DNA of 64,000 bases from Paeniglutamicibacter psychrophenolicus (GTDB lineage: Bacteria > Actinomycetota > Actinomycetes > Actinomycetales > Micrococcaceae). A program made the position numbers and the translations under genes. Numbering within the stretch: the first letter of the stretch is position 1; each line of letters starts with the position of its first letter. Of this stretch, positions 28,058-37,420 are shown one piece after another. The notes beneath the pieces are model-generated. The model worked only from the letters and a program-made list of their open reading frames with translations. It did not search any database and was not told where the DNA came from. The stretch lies in NCBI RefSeq assembly GCF_017876575.1, contig NZ_JAGIOE010000001.1:4444443-4508442 (forward strand), given 5' to 3'.

Positions 28058-28591
28058 ATGTTCCCGAGAAGACCCAATGGAGCCCATGTGCCGCTAGATG
28101 CGCAAGTGGTGTCGGATATCTACCGCGACCACGGAGATGCCCTGCGCCGCTTCGTGTTGCGTGTGGCCGCCGACCGCGACGAGGCCGACGACGTGGTGCA
28201 GGAAACCGTCCTCAAGGTGTGGAAGGCTGCGCCTGAGTTGACCGGTTCGCTGCGCAGCTACCTGTTTGCCACGGCCCGCAACGTGATCATCGACCGGCAC
28301 CGCCGGGCCGCGGCACGGATTTCGGCCACCGGACTCGGCGAGCAGGACCCGGAATCCGCCGGGGCATTCGCGGGCATGGAAGCCGTCCTGGACAAGATCC
28401 TCATGGAAGAGGCCCTGATGCGTTTGACCCTTGAGCACCGGCAGGTGGTGGTCCACCTGCACTACCTGGGTTCCACGGTGGCACAGACGGCCACCAGCTT
28501 GGGGATCCCCCAGGGAACGGTGAAATCACGGGCATACTATGCGATGCGGTCCCTGCGCGGGATCCTGGCGGAAATGGGGGTCGAGCAGTGA
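28058..28591 (+). CDS. ECF sigma factor, SigL-like
   Basis: A 177-residue sigma-70 family protein with region 2 (YRDHGDALRRFVLRVAADRDEADDVVQETVLKVW, in which DEADDVVQET is the core contact) and region 4 (LEHRQVVVHLHYLGSTVAQTATSLGIPQGTVKSR), and no region 1 or 3. It overlaps a zinc-finger anti-sigma gene by 4 bp and is divergent from a lipoprotein gene carrying the same promoter. The layout and the promoter sequence resemble the mycobacterial SigL-RslA module. ATG 28058 is chosen because the matched promoter leaves no room for translation from 28046. Confidence 0.9.
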   Translation: MFPRRPNGAHVPLDAQVVSDIYRDHGDALRRFVLRVAADRDEADDVVQETVLKVWKAAPELTGSLRSYLFATARNVIIDRHRRAAARISATGLGEQDPESAGAFAGMEAVLDKILMEEALMRLTLEHRQVVVHLHYLGSTVAQTATSLGIPQGTVKSRAYYAMRSLRGILAEMGVEQ

Positions 28592-29256
28592 ACGAACATA
28601 TGGACTTGGGCGCCTACGTGCTGGGCGGACTGGATTCCGAGGCGGCCCGGAACTTCGAGGCGCACCTCGAATCGTGCGCCCAATGCCGCAGGGAGCTTGC
28701 CTCTTACTCCCCGGTGACGATGCGCCTGGGTGCGTTGGACCCGCAGGCCGCCCGGGCGATGCTTGAGGCCGAACCGGCGGCGCCGGTGGCCGCACCCGGG
28801 ATGGAGCTGCTGGACCGGCTGCGGGCCAGGCGCCGGACGCGCCGGGCCGTGTGGGGCTCCGCGGCGGCGGTTGCGGTTGCCGCGTCCGTTGCCTCGGGCG
28901 TGTTCCTGGCACCGGTGCTGAATCCCGCCCCGGCACCCGATGCCAGCTACCAGGTCGTCTCGGCCGCCGGGCCGCGAGTGGATGTGGGATTGAATGCCAA
29001 GGCATGGGGCACCGAGCTGCAGTTCAGCGGCACCGACCTGCCCACCAACGGGACCCTGTCGTTGTGGGTCATCGATAGTTCCGGCCAGGTCGACCGGGCA
29101 GGATCCTGGAGTGCGACCACGACGGGTACGGCCCGCCTGAGCGGGGCCGTACCCACGCAAATGGGGCACATCTCGGCGATCCAGCTGCGCGACGTGGATT
29201 CAAGGATCCTCGCGCAGCTCAACCTTTCGGACGGGTCCGCGCAACTGCCTAGCTAA
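28588..29256 (+). CDS. Zinc-finger anti-sigma factor (RslA-like)
   Basis: A 222-residue membrane-anchored anti-sigma factor. The cytoplasmic N-terminal domain carries the ZAS motif HLESCAQC (His-x3-Cys-x2-Cys). A single hydrophobic segment (AAAVAVAASVASGVFLAPVL, about residues 92-111) leads to an extracytoplasmic domain of about 105 residues. The GTG start at 28588 overlaps the sigma stop codon (GTGA), so the two are translationally coupled. It should hold the sigma factor inactive until a redox or envelope signal releases it. Its stop codon overlaps that of the convergent DUF4303 gene by 4 bp. Confidence 0.88.
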   Translation: MNEHMDLGAYVLGGLDSEAARNFEAHLESCAQCRRELASYSPVTMRLGALDPQAARAMLEAEPAAPVAAPGMELLDRLRARRRTRRAVWGSAAAVAVAASVASGVFLAPVLNPAPAPDASYQVVSAAGPRVDVGLNAKAWGTELQFSGTDLPTNGTLSLWVIDSSGQVDRAGSWSATTTGTARLSGAVPTQMGHISAIQLRDVDSRILAQLNLSDGSAQLPS

Positions 29257-30002
29257 AGTGCCAGTTCCGGGAAATGCTTGGCCAGCTGCGCCTCGGTGAG
29301 GCACCTGCGCAGCAGGGCATCGCCGTGGTCGTCATCCGAGAGGTAGACGACAACGTCCTTGTTGCGTCCCTTGGCCAGGGTGTTGCGCAACGACTCGGTG
29401 ACGCGGATGAGCATCTCATAGTACAGGCGGTTGGTCTTTTCCCACCCGTGGTCCTTGGCGACGTTGGTCAGCGCCTGGCTCCACAGCTCGGTGGCCGACT
29501 CGTCGAAGAGCTCGATGGGGCTCCACTGCCAATCGGCGGGGTTCCACTTGGACGAGTAGTAGCCCTGCTCGGCGCCGGAGGTCAGCGCGTCGAATTCCTT
29601 CAGGACCGCGTCGATGTCTTCATCGTCGTCGTCCTCGTCGGTGGCTTCGCCCTCGTCCTCGTCGTCATCGTCCGAGTTGCTGTTGTTGACGTCGCGATTC
29701 AGGTCCCTGTCGGACCCGTCATCGTCGGCGTCGGCACGTTCCTCGAAGTCCTCTTCCTCGTCCTCGTCCTCGAAGTCCTCTTCGTCGTTTTCCTCGTCGT
29801 CACCGGCGAGGGAGCGGGTCAGGGCTTGTTCGGAGTTCAGGGCCAGCACGGGCAAATCGATGTGGTCGGTTTCGTCCGCGCTCACCCCGTCAAGGGCAAC
29901 GGCATAGAACATTTCGTCCGGGTGACGGTCAATTATTTCTTCCGCCTGGCGAAGAGCCGACACCCGTATCGCCTCTTCGAGAGCGGTCCAATCTACTCCC
30001 AT
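29253..30002 (-). CDS. DUF4303-like protein with acidic insertion
   Basis: A 249-residue protein of unknown function. The ends match DUF4303: an N-terminal EEAIRVSALRQAEEII...FYAVALDG and a C-terminal YYSSKWNPADWQWSPIELFD. Between them (about residues 70-135) is a low-complexity stretch almost entirely of Asp and Glu with some Asn and Ser, which is unusual and looks like a lineage-specific expansion. The gene is convergent with the anti-sigma gene; the two stop codons share the bases CTAA at 29253-29256. The start is ATG 30002. No operon partner is apparent. Confidence 0.75.
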   Translation of the reverse strand: MGVDWTALEEAIRVSALRQAEEIIDRHPDEMFYAVALDGVSADETDHIDLPVLALNSEQALTRSLAGDDEENDEEDFEDEDEEEDFEERADADDDGSDRDLNRDVNNSNSDDDDEDEGEATDEDDDDEDIDAVLKEFDALTSGAEQGYYSSKWNPADWQWSPIELFDESATELWSQALTNVAKDHGWEKTNRLYYEMLIRVTESLRNTLAKGRNKDVVVYLSDDDHGDALLRRCLTEAQLAKHFPELAL

Positions 30003-30269
30003 AACCAGAGCCTACCCCGGGTTGCCCCGCACCGGAACAGCCCCGGCACATGGGCCTTCACCGGATGAGCCGGGGCCGGAATGATGCGGATCGACGCAAC
30101 ACGAAGCCACAAAAAGTCAAGGCCTATTCTGTGTATTTCCGTTGCACCGCGTAGCGTTGTTCACGGCAGGCACGGTAGGACTTCCTCCATGCTGCAGCAT
30201 TTGCCACCATGTTGTCCTGGCTGTACCCCGTCCCGCGTCGGTCCGCACCTTTCCAAAGGCCAATCCCTG

Positions 30270-31619
30270 ATGAACAATTTCCTGAAGCTTCCCACCGGCG
30301 AATCGGTCGTCCAGAACCTTCCGTGGAAGTGGGGTGTGCAGGGAAGGATCTTCATCATTGGCGGGCTGGGATTCATGTTCGACGCCTGGGACGTTACGCT
30401 CAACGGCGCATTGATCCCCCTGGTTGCCGCCGAATGGGGACTGGACCGGACCACCGCCGCCCTGCTGGGCACCGGCAACCTGGTGGGCATGGCCCTTGGC
30501 GCGTTCCTCTGGGGAACCATTGCCGACAAGATCGGGCGCAAGAAGGCCTTCACCTGGACACTGCTGATCTTCTCGATCTTCACAGTTGCCGGGGCCCTGG
30601 CCCCGGGCTTCGGATGGTTTGTGGCCTGCCGCTTCATTGCCGGGGTGGGCCTGGGCGGCTGCATCCCGGTGGACTACGCGCTGGTCGGCGAGTTCACCCC
30701 GGCCAGGCAACGCGGGAGGGTGCTCACCGCGATGGATGGCTGGTGGCCGGTTGGTGCCGCGCTGTCATTCTTTGTTTCGGGCTGGGTCCAGGCGACCACG
30801 GGAAACTGGCGGCTGATCCTGGTGGTCATGGTGCTGCCGGCGCTACTGGTGTTCTGGGTGCGGCGCAGCGTCCCGGAATCCCCGCTCTACCTGGTCCGCA
30901 AGGGCCAGCGCGACGCGGCGGCCAAGGTCATCGACGACCTGGTGGCCCGCACCGGAGCCACCGCGGCGCCCTACACGCTGCCCGAGCCCCAGTCCGTGCC
31001 GCGCCTGTCCGCGGGGTCCTGGCTGGAGCAGCTGGTGAAGATCTGGCGCTTCAGCCCGCGGATCACCATGGTTTCCTGGTCGTTGTTCCTGACCATCCTG
31101 CTGGTCTACTACCTGGCTTTGACGTGGATGCCGTCCATCCTGGCCGACACCGGCATGGTCCAGTCCACGGCGTTCTTCATGACCTCGGTGATGGCGCTAA
31201 TGGGGTTGATCGGCGTCGGCATCGCCGCGCTGCTGGTCGAGCGGGTCGGGCGCAAGTGGCTGCTGGGCATCACCGGGCCGCTGTCCGCGATCATCCTGGT
31301 GATGGTCGCGGTGACCATCAATGCGCCCACCCTGGCGCTGATCTGGCTGCTGGTCTTCGGCGTGGTCGTGCAGATCGCCGTGCCGGTGCTCTACACCTAC
31401 GTCTCCGAGCTGTACCCCACCGAGCTGCGCGGATCCGGCTTTGGCTGGGCATCCTCGTTCAGCCGGCTGGGCGCCGGGTTCGGGCCGCTGGCCTTTGCCG
31501 CGCTGTGGCCCGTGGTGGGCCTGGGCAACCTGTTCCTGGTGGCCGGGGCCATGGTGCTGGCCGCTGTCATCCTGATGGCGTTCTTCGCCCCCGAGACCAA
31601 GGGCCGCGCCCTGCAATAG
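30270..31619 (+). CDS. MFS transporter (sugar/organic-acid porter type)
   Basis: A 449-residue permease with 12 predicted membrane segments. Motif A is visible between segments 2 and 3 (GTIADKIGRKKAF) and its repeat in the second half (LVERVGRKWLLG). CRFIAGVGLGGCIPVDYALVGEFTPARQRGR and YVSELYPTELRGSGFG are typical of the metabolite:H+ symporter and SV2/NiaP-like branch. The substrate cannot be deduced. The start at 30270 (MNNFLKL) follows AAAGG; the longer frame from 30081 is not protein-like. It stands alone between DUF4303 and DUF3800 genes. Confidence 0.88.
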   Translation: MNNFLKLPTGESVVQNLPWKWGVQGRIFIIGGLGFMFDAWDVTLNGALIPLVAAEWGLDRTTAALLGTGNLVGMALGAFLWGTIADKIGRKKAFTWTLLIFSIFTVAGALAPGFGWFVACRFIAGVGLGGCIPVDYALVGEFTPARQRGRVLTAMDGWWPVGAALSFFVSGWVQATTGNWRLILVVMVLPALLVFWVRRSVPESPLYLVRKGQRDAAAKVIDDLVARTGATAAPYTLPEPQSVPRLSAGSWLEQLVKIWRFSPRITMVSWSLFLTILLVYYLALTWMPSILADTGMVQSTAFFMTSVMALMGLIGVGIAALLVERVGRKWLLGITGPLSAIILVMVAVTINAPTLALIWLLVFGVVVQIAVPVLYTYVSELYPTELRGSGFGWASSFSRLGAGFGPLAFAALWPVVGLGNLFLVAGAMVLAAVILMAFFAPETKGRALQ

Positions 31620-31797
31620 GCCCGGCCGGGTCCCTCCGCCAAACAACTGCGGCCTCCGGCCTGAGCTGCCTTGCAACCCGGTGCAGTACGACGAAAACGA
31701 CGACTTGTCCTGAGCTACATCGCGTGCAACACTGGAAGTGCCCACCATTGCGATGGATTGGGAAGAAGGCCCTTGAACCCCAGCCGGACGACTGGAT

Positions 31798-32397
31798 CTA
31801 GGGTCTTTCGTCTTTAATTGAATCTTCAGTAGTTGAGTTGTAGACCACGAAGTCCTTGAGAGCGTCATAATATTCGCTAATCCCCTTGTGATTAGCGTTG
31901 ATTGCACCCAGGAATATATCGGGAATCCAAAGAAGTGGCTCATCTCCACCTCGGCGATGAGTGATATCGAATTCTGGCGCGACAAATTTCTTCTGTCGAA
32001 GTGTCAGAAGATGAGCCACATCTTTCTTGCCTTGGTTCTCCATGCGTGATTCACATGTCACCTGATGAATTCCCATCCCAGAAAGTGCGTAGTAGATGGT
32101 TTCCAAGCACTTGCGACGGAAATGCTCAGTCTTCCTGCGAGGCTGGCTCATGTGGGTGACTACTGCTGTCATGGGTGTAAGCTCCGCAACCGCGGAAACG
32201 ATCTTCCGTCGTCGTGCTTCATCCTCATCAGTCCAATGAAGTTTTTTCTGGCCCTTGAGCTTAAGGGGAAGCAGTTGCTCCCTCACTTCGTCAGCAGATT
32301 CAAGGGGAATGATGGCAGCGCAAACGAGGTACTCTTGGCGGTCCTCCGAACGGATGGCCGAGGATTCGTCTAGGAATGCTGAGTAGTCCGGTTGCAT
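31798..32397 (-). CDS. DUF3800 domain protein
   Basis: A 199-residue protein with the DUF3800 signature: an N-terminal acidic strand YSAFLDESSA, then LHWTDEDEARRRKI and the C-terminal PLLWIPDIFLGAINANHKG. The family has an RNase-H-like fold with conserved acidic residues and is frequent on mobile elements and in defence neighbourhoods; its function is not known. The coding sequence is clearly lower in GC and uses more A/T-ending codons than neighbouring genes, a sign of horizontal acquisition. There is no partner gene; the flanking genes are core-like. Confidence 0.8.
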   Translation of the reverse strand: MQPDYSAFLDESSAIRSEDRQEYLVCAAIIPLESADEVREQLLPLKLKGQKKLHWTDEDEARRRKIVSAVAELTPMTAVVTHMSQPRRKTEHFRRKCLETIYYALSGMGIHQVTCESRMENQGKKDVAHLLTLRQKKFVAPEFDITHRRGGDEPLLWIPDIFLGAINANHKGISEYYDALKDFVVYNSTTEDSIKDERP

Positions 32398-32563
32398 GGG
32401 ATTCCAAAATTACCCCACTACGCGCTCTTCCCAGAAACAGGGGCCTCATCATGCCAAACGTACGTTCGCAAATAAGTAATCCATCATGACCGACGGTCAG
32501 CACGCCTGAGCCAGACATAAGGAAACCCGTGTGCGCCGTGGGCAATGTACTGCTCGCAGTACC

Positions 32564-32591
32564 CTCCGGCCCCCGTTGACGGGGGCCGGAG
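32564..32591 (-). terminator. Terminator of the N-acetylglucosamine kinase gene
   Basis: CTCCGGCCCCCG (32564-32575) and CGGGGGCCGGAG (32580-32591) form a perfect 12-bp stem with a TTGA loop, 24 bp beyond the stop. No U-run follows on the minus strand. Confidence 0.8.
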
Positions 32592-32614
32592 TGCACTGTT
32601 GCTTACGTCCTTGG

Positions 32615-33532
32615 CTAGGCCGTGGTGGCGGGCATGGGACTGTGGTCGGAAATGAACTTCGTCCCTTCCACCGGGTCGAGAACCAGGAAGCGGATCTCGA
32701 TCAGTCCCATGTCTCCCAGGGCATGGCGCAGCATCTCCTGGTAGACGGGCTGGTGCATGCCCAGGCCGCCGCCGATGATGACCGGCCCTTGGGTTTCCAG
32801 CAGTGCGGAGAGGTCCGAGAGCATTTGGCACACATGCTCGACCGCCTCCCCAACGATCACGGCGCTGTCCGGGTCCCCGGTTGCGAGGGCCTCGAAGACC
32901 AGCGGGGACTGCTGGGCCCAGTAGCGGCGGTCGGTGTCGCCGTGGAAGAGCGCAATCAGCTCGTCCGGGGAGGAAACCCTGTTGGCCGCGAGCACGCGCC
33001 TGCCCAGCTCGCCCGGGGCCAGTCCCCGGTTGAATTCGCGCAGCGTGTGGCGCACCGCCTCGCGGCCCATCCAGTAGCCGCTGGCCTCGTCCCCCAGCAG
33101 GTAGCCCCAGCCACCGGCCCGGCCTTCCTTGCCTTCGGCGTTGACGCCCCAGGCCGCCGAACCGGTGCCCAGGATGACAGCCATGCCGGTGGAGGCGTGG
33201 CCGGCGGCCAGGACCAGCCGGGTGTCGTGGACCACGAGGATCTCGGCATCCGGGGCGTGGACGGCGATCAGGGAACGCAGGAACCCGGCGTCCGCCTCGG
33301 TGTCGATGCCGCCGGCACCGGCCACGACCCGGTCGATGTGCCCGGCGCCGAGCGCGGCGAACACCTCGGCAATGTTGGCCTTGGCTGTCTCGACACTGAC
33401 GTTCTGCACGTTGGCGCTTCCGCTCTTGGCTTCGGCGAGCCGTGTCCCACCGCTCCAGGCCATGGCGTGCGTCTTGGTTCCGCCGATGTCCAGGCCCACC
33501 AGGGCCAGCGGTTTCTGCCGGGAGCTACTCAT
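32615..33532 (-). CDS. N-acetylglucosamine kinase (BadF/BadG/BcrA/BcrD family)
   Basis: A 305-residue sugar kinase of the ASKHA fold. The phosphate 1 loop GLDIGGTKTHA is at the N-terminus. GAGGIDTEADAGFL, VVHDTRLVLAAGHASTGMAVILGTGSAAWG and GGWGYLLGDEASGYWMGREA carry the catalytic Asp and the adenosine contacts. The usual reaction is ATP-dependent phosphorylation of GlcNAc (or glucosamine). The start at 33532 (MSSSRQK) is chosen by homology. It is divergent from a GH38 alpha-mannosidase; together they suggest breakdown of N-glycan-like or mannose/GlcNAc polymers. Confidence 0.87.
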   Translation of the reverse strand: MSSSRQKPLALVGLDIGGTKTHAMAWSGGTRLAEAKSGSANVQNVSVETAKANIAEVFAALGAGHIDRVVAGAGGIDTEADAGFLRSLIAVHAPDAEILVVHDTRLVLAAGHASTGMAVILGTGSAAWGVNAEGKEGRAGGWGYLLGDEASGYWMGREAVRHTLREFNRGLAPGELGRRVLAANRVSSPDELIALFHGDTDRRYWAQQSPLVFEALATGDPDSAVIVGEAVEHVCQMLSDLSALLETQGPVIIGGGLGMHQPVYQEMLRHALGDMGLIEIRFLVLDPVEGTKFISDHSPMPATTA

Positions 33533-34076
33533 GAATGTTCCTTCTCGTGGGTGACGCCAGTGCATCGCCGGGGTGGTGGTCCTTGCCCATTTTCCCCCGG
33601 CTGCCTGGTGCCCGGGCCGTTCACGGACAGGCTGAACGGCGGCATGTCCGCGGCTCCCGGCCAGACACGGTCGGTTCGGCGGGCCTTGCGGCAACGACCG
33701 TCGCTTGCGGGTGAAAGCCCTGATTCATGATGGCATCGTATCCGCCATTGCCTGTCCTTGCCCGTCCGCCACGGTGGACGGCTGCCGTCCCCTTGCGGGA
33801 CATCGCTGCCCGGGCACCACGTGTTTCCCTCCGGGACACGCCCACCTGGCGGTCCGGCACCCGAAACCCCGGGGAGCCGTCTCCCGCGTTCCCGCCCCCG
33901 GGCGGGGGCACGTTCGGCACGGCCTCCCGTTGACCTGGACCGGACCTTCCGGGACGGTGGAGGTCTTCTCGGATACGCTGACAAGACAGGTCAACGACGA
34001 AATCCTTGCAGAGCACCCCCCGCCCGGCCCCTTGGACACCATCCTTCGGGCCGCGGCCCCGCGAAAGGCATTCTTC
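33533..34076. other. Divergent promoter region, nagK-like / mannosidase
   Basis: A 544-bp space between two divergent glycan genes. No gene is supported; the open frame extending the mannosidase upstream is not protein-like. GTTGACC (33929-33935) and GGTCAAC (33989-33995) are widely spaced inverted copies and may be regulator half-sites; support is weak. Confidence 0.4.
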
Positions 34077-37000
34077 ATGCATGACGACATCCCCCTGACC
34101 CTCGGACGTGTTGGGCGGGTCCTTGGGGAACGCATCCGCCCTGCCATCCACCCCGTTGCCCTCCCGCTGGAGGTTCAATGGCACGAACTTCCCGGCGAGC
34201 CCATCGCGCCGGCCGAAGCCATGGGCCTGGACTACACCGATTATTCGGTCGGCACCGCCTGGGGCGCGGCGTGGGGAACGACCTGGTTCCACCTGCGCGG
34301 CACCGTCCCGGCCGCATGGGCCGGCAAGCGCGTCGAGGCCCTGGTTGATTTGGGCTTTGACAAGAACATGACCGGCTTCCAATGCGAAGGCCTGGTCCAC
34401 CGGGCCGACGGCAGCACCGTAAAGGCCATCAACCCGCGCAACCAGTGGATCCCCGTTGCCGACGCCGCCGAGGGCGACGAGACGGTGGACTACTTCATCG
34501 AGGCCGCCGCCAACCCGGTGCTGCTGGACTACCACCCGTTCCTTCCGACCCGGGAAGGCGATATCCAGACCTCGTCCTCGCGCAGGCTTTACACCACCGC
34601 ACGCATGGACCTGGCGATCTTCGAACCCGAGGTCCACGAGCTCTCCCTGGACCTGGAGGTGCTGCTCGAGCTGCAGGCCGAGCTGCCCGCGGGCCCGCGC
34701 CGCATGCGCATCCTGCAGGCCATGGACAACGCCCTTGACGTGCTGGACCTGCAGCGCATCACCGAAACCGCGCCCGCGGCCCGCGCCGAACTGGCCGGGG
34801 TGCTGGCCGCGCGCGCCGACGAATCCGCGCACCGCATCTCCGCCGTGGGCCATTCCCACATCGACTCGGCCTGGCTGTGGCCGGTGCGCGAGACCATCCG
34901 CAAGGTCGCCCGGACCTCGTCCTCCATGGTGGAAATGCTCGATGACGATGAGGATTTCCTCTACGGCATGTCCAGCGCCCAGCAATACGCCTGGCTCAAG
35001 GAGCACCGTCCCGAGGTCTACGTCCGGGTCAAGAAGGCCGTGGCCTCCGGCCGCTTCCTGCCGCTGGGCGGCATGTGGGTCGAGTCCGACACCGTGATGC
35101 CTTCGGGCGAATCCATGGTCCGCCAGTTTTATTACGGCCAGCGCTTCTTCCGCGAGGAATTCGGGATCACCTGCGCCGGGGTCTGGCTGCCGGACTCCTT
35201 TGGGTACTCCCCCGCGCTGCCGCAGCTGATGAAACGGGCCGGCTTCGAATGGTTCTTCACCCAGAAGATCTCCTGGAACCAGCAGAACGTATTCCCGCAC
35301 CACACCTTCAACTGGGAGGGGATCGACGGCTCGCGCGTCTTCAGCCACTTCCCCTCGATGGACACCTACAACTCGCAGCTCTCCGGCGAAGAGGTCGCCC
35401 GTGCCTCGCGCCAGTTCCGCGAGTCCCGCCACGCCACCGGCTCCATCGCACCGGTGGGCTGGGGAGATGGCGGCGGCGGCACCACCCGCGAGATGACCGG
35501 CAAGGCACGCCGCCTGGCCGACCTCGAAGGCAGCGCCAAGGTGAAGTGGGAACACCCCGACGAGTTCTTCAGGCGCGCCAAGACCGAGCTGGAGAACCCG
35601 CCGGTGTGGGTGGGCGAGCTCTACCTGGAACTGCACCGCGCCACGCTGACTTCCCAGCACCGGACCAAGCAGGGCAACCGCCGCACCGAGCAGCTGCTGG
35701 TGGAGGCCGAACTCTGGTGCGCCACCGCCGCCGTGTACTCAGGCTTCGAGTACCCGCACGAGGAAATCGACGCGCTGTGGAAGCAGGTGCTGCTGCACCA
35801 GTTCCACGACATCCTGCCGGGCACCTCGATCGCCTGGGTGCACCGCGAGGTCGTTGCCGAATACGCACGGGTCGCCACGGCTGCCGAGGCCATCATCGCC
35901 GCCGCGCAGGCGGCACTGGTCGACGCGGGCGAGACCCCGATCGCGCTGAATGCGGCCCCGTTCAACCGCTCGGGCATCCGCACCGGCGCCGGCGTGTCGG
36001 TGGCCGAGCTGGCCGCGGTCACCGACACCGTGAGCGCCACCGAGTCGGAGGAGGGCTTCGTGCTCTCCAATGGCTTGGTCACCATCGTGATTTCCCGCGG
36101 GGGCCTGATCACCTCGGCGATCGAGAACGCCACGGGCCGCGAAACCATCGCGGTGGGCGCCGAGGCCAACCTGCTGCAACTGCACCAGGACTTCCCGAAC
36201 AAGTGGGATGCCTGGGACGTTGACAGGTACTACCGCAACCAGGTCACCGACCTGCGCGAACTCGAGGCGATCGCCCTGTCCACCGATGCGGACGGCACCG
36301 CCCGCGTCATCATCGAACGCAGTTTCTCCGCGTCGACCCTGCGCCAGGAACTGACGCTTTCCCCTGGCTCGCGGGTGCTGCAGATCGAGCAGGTCACCGA
36401 CTGGCACGAGACCGAGAAATTCCTGAAGGTCTCCTTCCCGCTGGATATCCGCGCCGAGCACGTGATCGCCGAGACCCAGTTCGGCCACCACAAGCGCGTC
36501 ACCCACGTGAACACCAGCTGGGAGGCGGCAAAGTTCGAAACCTCGATGCACCGCTTCGTCCTGGCCGAGGAGCCGGGCTTCGGTGCCGCGTTGGTCAATG
36601 ACTCCATCTACGGTTTCGATGTCACCCGCGATTCCACCGATTCCGGCGTGATGACCAACGTGCGCCTGTCGCTGCTGCGTGCCCCGCGCTTCCCGGATCC
36701 GGAGACCGACCAGGGCATCCAGACGCACCGCTACGGCCTGGTCATCGGCGCCGACATCGCCTCGGCCACCGAGGCCGGCGCCCTGCTGAACTCCGCGGAG
36801 CGCACCCTCACCGGCGCCCACGGGTTCGACCCGCTGGTCACCGTCGAGGGTGCGGGCATCGTGCTCTCGAGCGTAAAGCTGGCAGGCGACAAGTCCGGCG
36901 ACCTGGTCGTGCGCGTCTACGAGTCGCTGGGCCGCCGTGCCACGGGCACCGTGAACATCCACCACCCGGTGGCAAGCGCCTCGGCCATCACGCTGCTGGA

Positions 37001-37109
37001 GGATGACATCGAGGGTGACGGCGGCATTGCCGAACACACCAACGGGACGGTAAAGATTTCCTTGACGGCCTTCGAGGTGCGAACCTTGCGCTTCAGCCTC
37101 AGTCGCTAG
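34077..37109 (+). CDS. Alpha-mannosidase, GH38
   Basis: A 1,010-residue glycoside hydrolase removing alpha-linked mannose from glycans. The catalytic domain has GHSHIDSAWLWPVRET (zinc His and Asp, about residue 257) and VWLPDSFGYSPALPQLM with the nucleophile Asp (about 370). ELYLELHRATLTSQ and LLHQFHDILPGTSI complete the family set. An N-terminal ligand-binding-like domain (about 1-245) and C-terminal beta domains complete the bacterial architecture. No signal peptide is seen, so it acts in the cytoplasm on imported oligosaccharides. The start at 34077 has GAAAGG nine bases upstream. It is divergent from an N-acetylglucosamine kinase. Confidence 0.95.
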   Translation: MHDDIPLTLGRVGRVLGERIRPAIHPVALPLEVQWHELPGEPIAPAEAMGLDYTDYSVGTAWGAAWGTTWFHLRGTVPAAWAGKRVEALVDLGFDKNMTGFQCEGLVHRADGSTVKAINPRNQWIPVADAAEGDETVDYFIEAAANPVLLDYHPFLPTREGDIQTSSSRRLYTTARMDLAIFEPEVHELSLDLEVLLELQAELPAGPRRMRILQAMDNALDVLDLQRITETAPAARAELAGVLAARADESAHRISAVGHSHIDSAWLWPVRETIRKVARTSSSMVEMLDDDEDFLYGMSSAQQYAWLKEHRPEVYVRVKKAVASGRFLPLGGMWVESDTVMPSGESMVRQFYYGQRFFREEFGITCAGVWLPDSFGYSPALPQLMKRAGFEWFFTQKISWNQQNVFPHHTFNWEGIDGSRVFSHFPSMDTYNSQLSGEEVARASRQFRESRHATGSIAPVGWGDGGGGTTREMTGKARRLADLEGSAKVKWEHPDEFFRRAKTELENPPVWVGELYLELHRATLTSQHRTKQGNRRTEQLLVEAELWCATAAVYSGFEYPHEEIDALWKQVLLHQFHDILPGTSIAWVHREVVAEYARVATAAEAIIAAAQAALVDAGETPIALNAAPFNRSGIRTGAGVSVAELAAVTDTVSATESEEGFVLSNGLVTIVISRGGLITSAIENATGRETIAVGAEANLLQLHQDFPNKWDAWDVDRYYRNQVTDLRELEAIALSTDADGTARVIIERSFSASTLRQELTLSPGSRVLQIEQVTDWHETEKFLKVSFPLDIRAEHVIAETQFGHHKRVTHVNTSWEAAKFETSMHRFVLAEEPGFGAALVNDSIYGFDVTRDSTDSGVMTNVRLSLLRAPRFPDPETDQGIQTHRYGLVIGADIASATEAGALLNSAERTLTGAHGFDPLVTVEGAGIVLSSVKLAGDKSGDLVVRVYESLGRRATGTVNIHHPVASASAITLLEDDIEGDGGIAEHTNGTVKISLTAFEVRTLRFSLSR

Positions 37110-37420
37110 CATTGGATTCATCGTTTTGGCTCAGGTCCCGAAGGGCGATGGCCGGTGGGGTCAGGACCAGCAGTGACGACGTGGACAAGTGGATGCGTTC
37201 CATCAACGCGAAGCTCGGCTTCCTCCCCGCTGAAACGGAAATGATCATGAACAAGGAACGCGCCCGGGACCAACGATGATCCACGGTCACGGCAACGAAA
37301 AAACGCCCTCTTTCCTCACCGGCGGAGGCCGTCCCCGCCAGGCTTCCGCCGCCGGGCCTGGGATCGTCGTCACCACGCGTTCGGACATCGCAGGAGAAAC
37401 GGTGCATACCCCGGGAACGA
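37110..37420. other. Convergent gap with a gene remnant
   Basis: A 311-bp region between the mannosidase and monooxygenase stops. It contains a GNAT acetyltransferase-like tail at 37148-37279 and otherwise nothing I can identify. Confidence 0.4.
37148..37279 (+). pseudogene. Possible C-terminal remnant of a GNAT acetyltransferase
   Basis: A 43-codon frame reads ...SSDDVDKWMRSINAKLGF, then LPAETEMIMNKERA. The pattern M..IN.KLGF.P.....M is typical of the last strand and helix of GNAT-family N-acetyltransferases. The acetyl-CoA-binding part is absent upstream. It is too short to be functional; the assignment rests on one motif. Confidence 0.4.

Noticed and set aside
33705-34076. N-terminal extension of the alpha-mannosidase
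   Set aside because: Not protein-like; the ATG at 34077 has a ribosome site and matches family starts.
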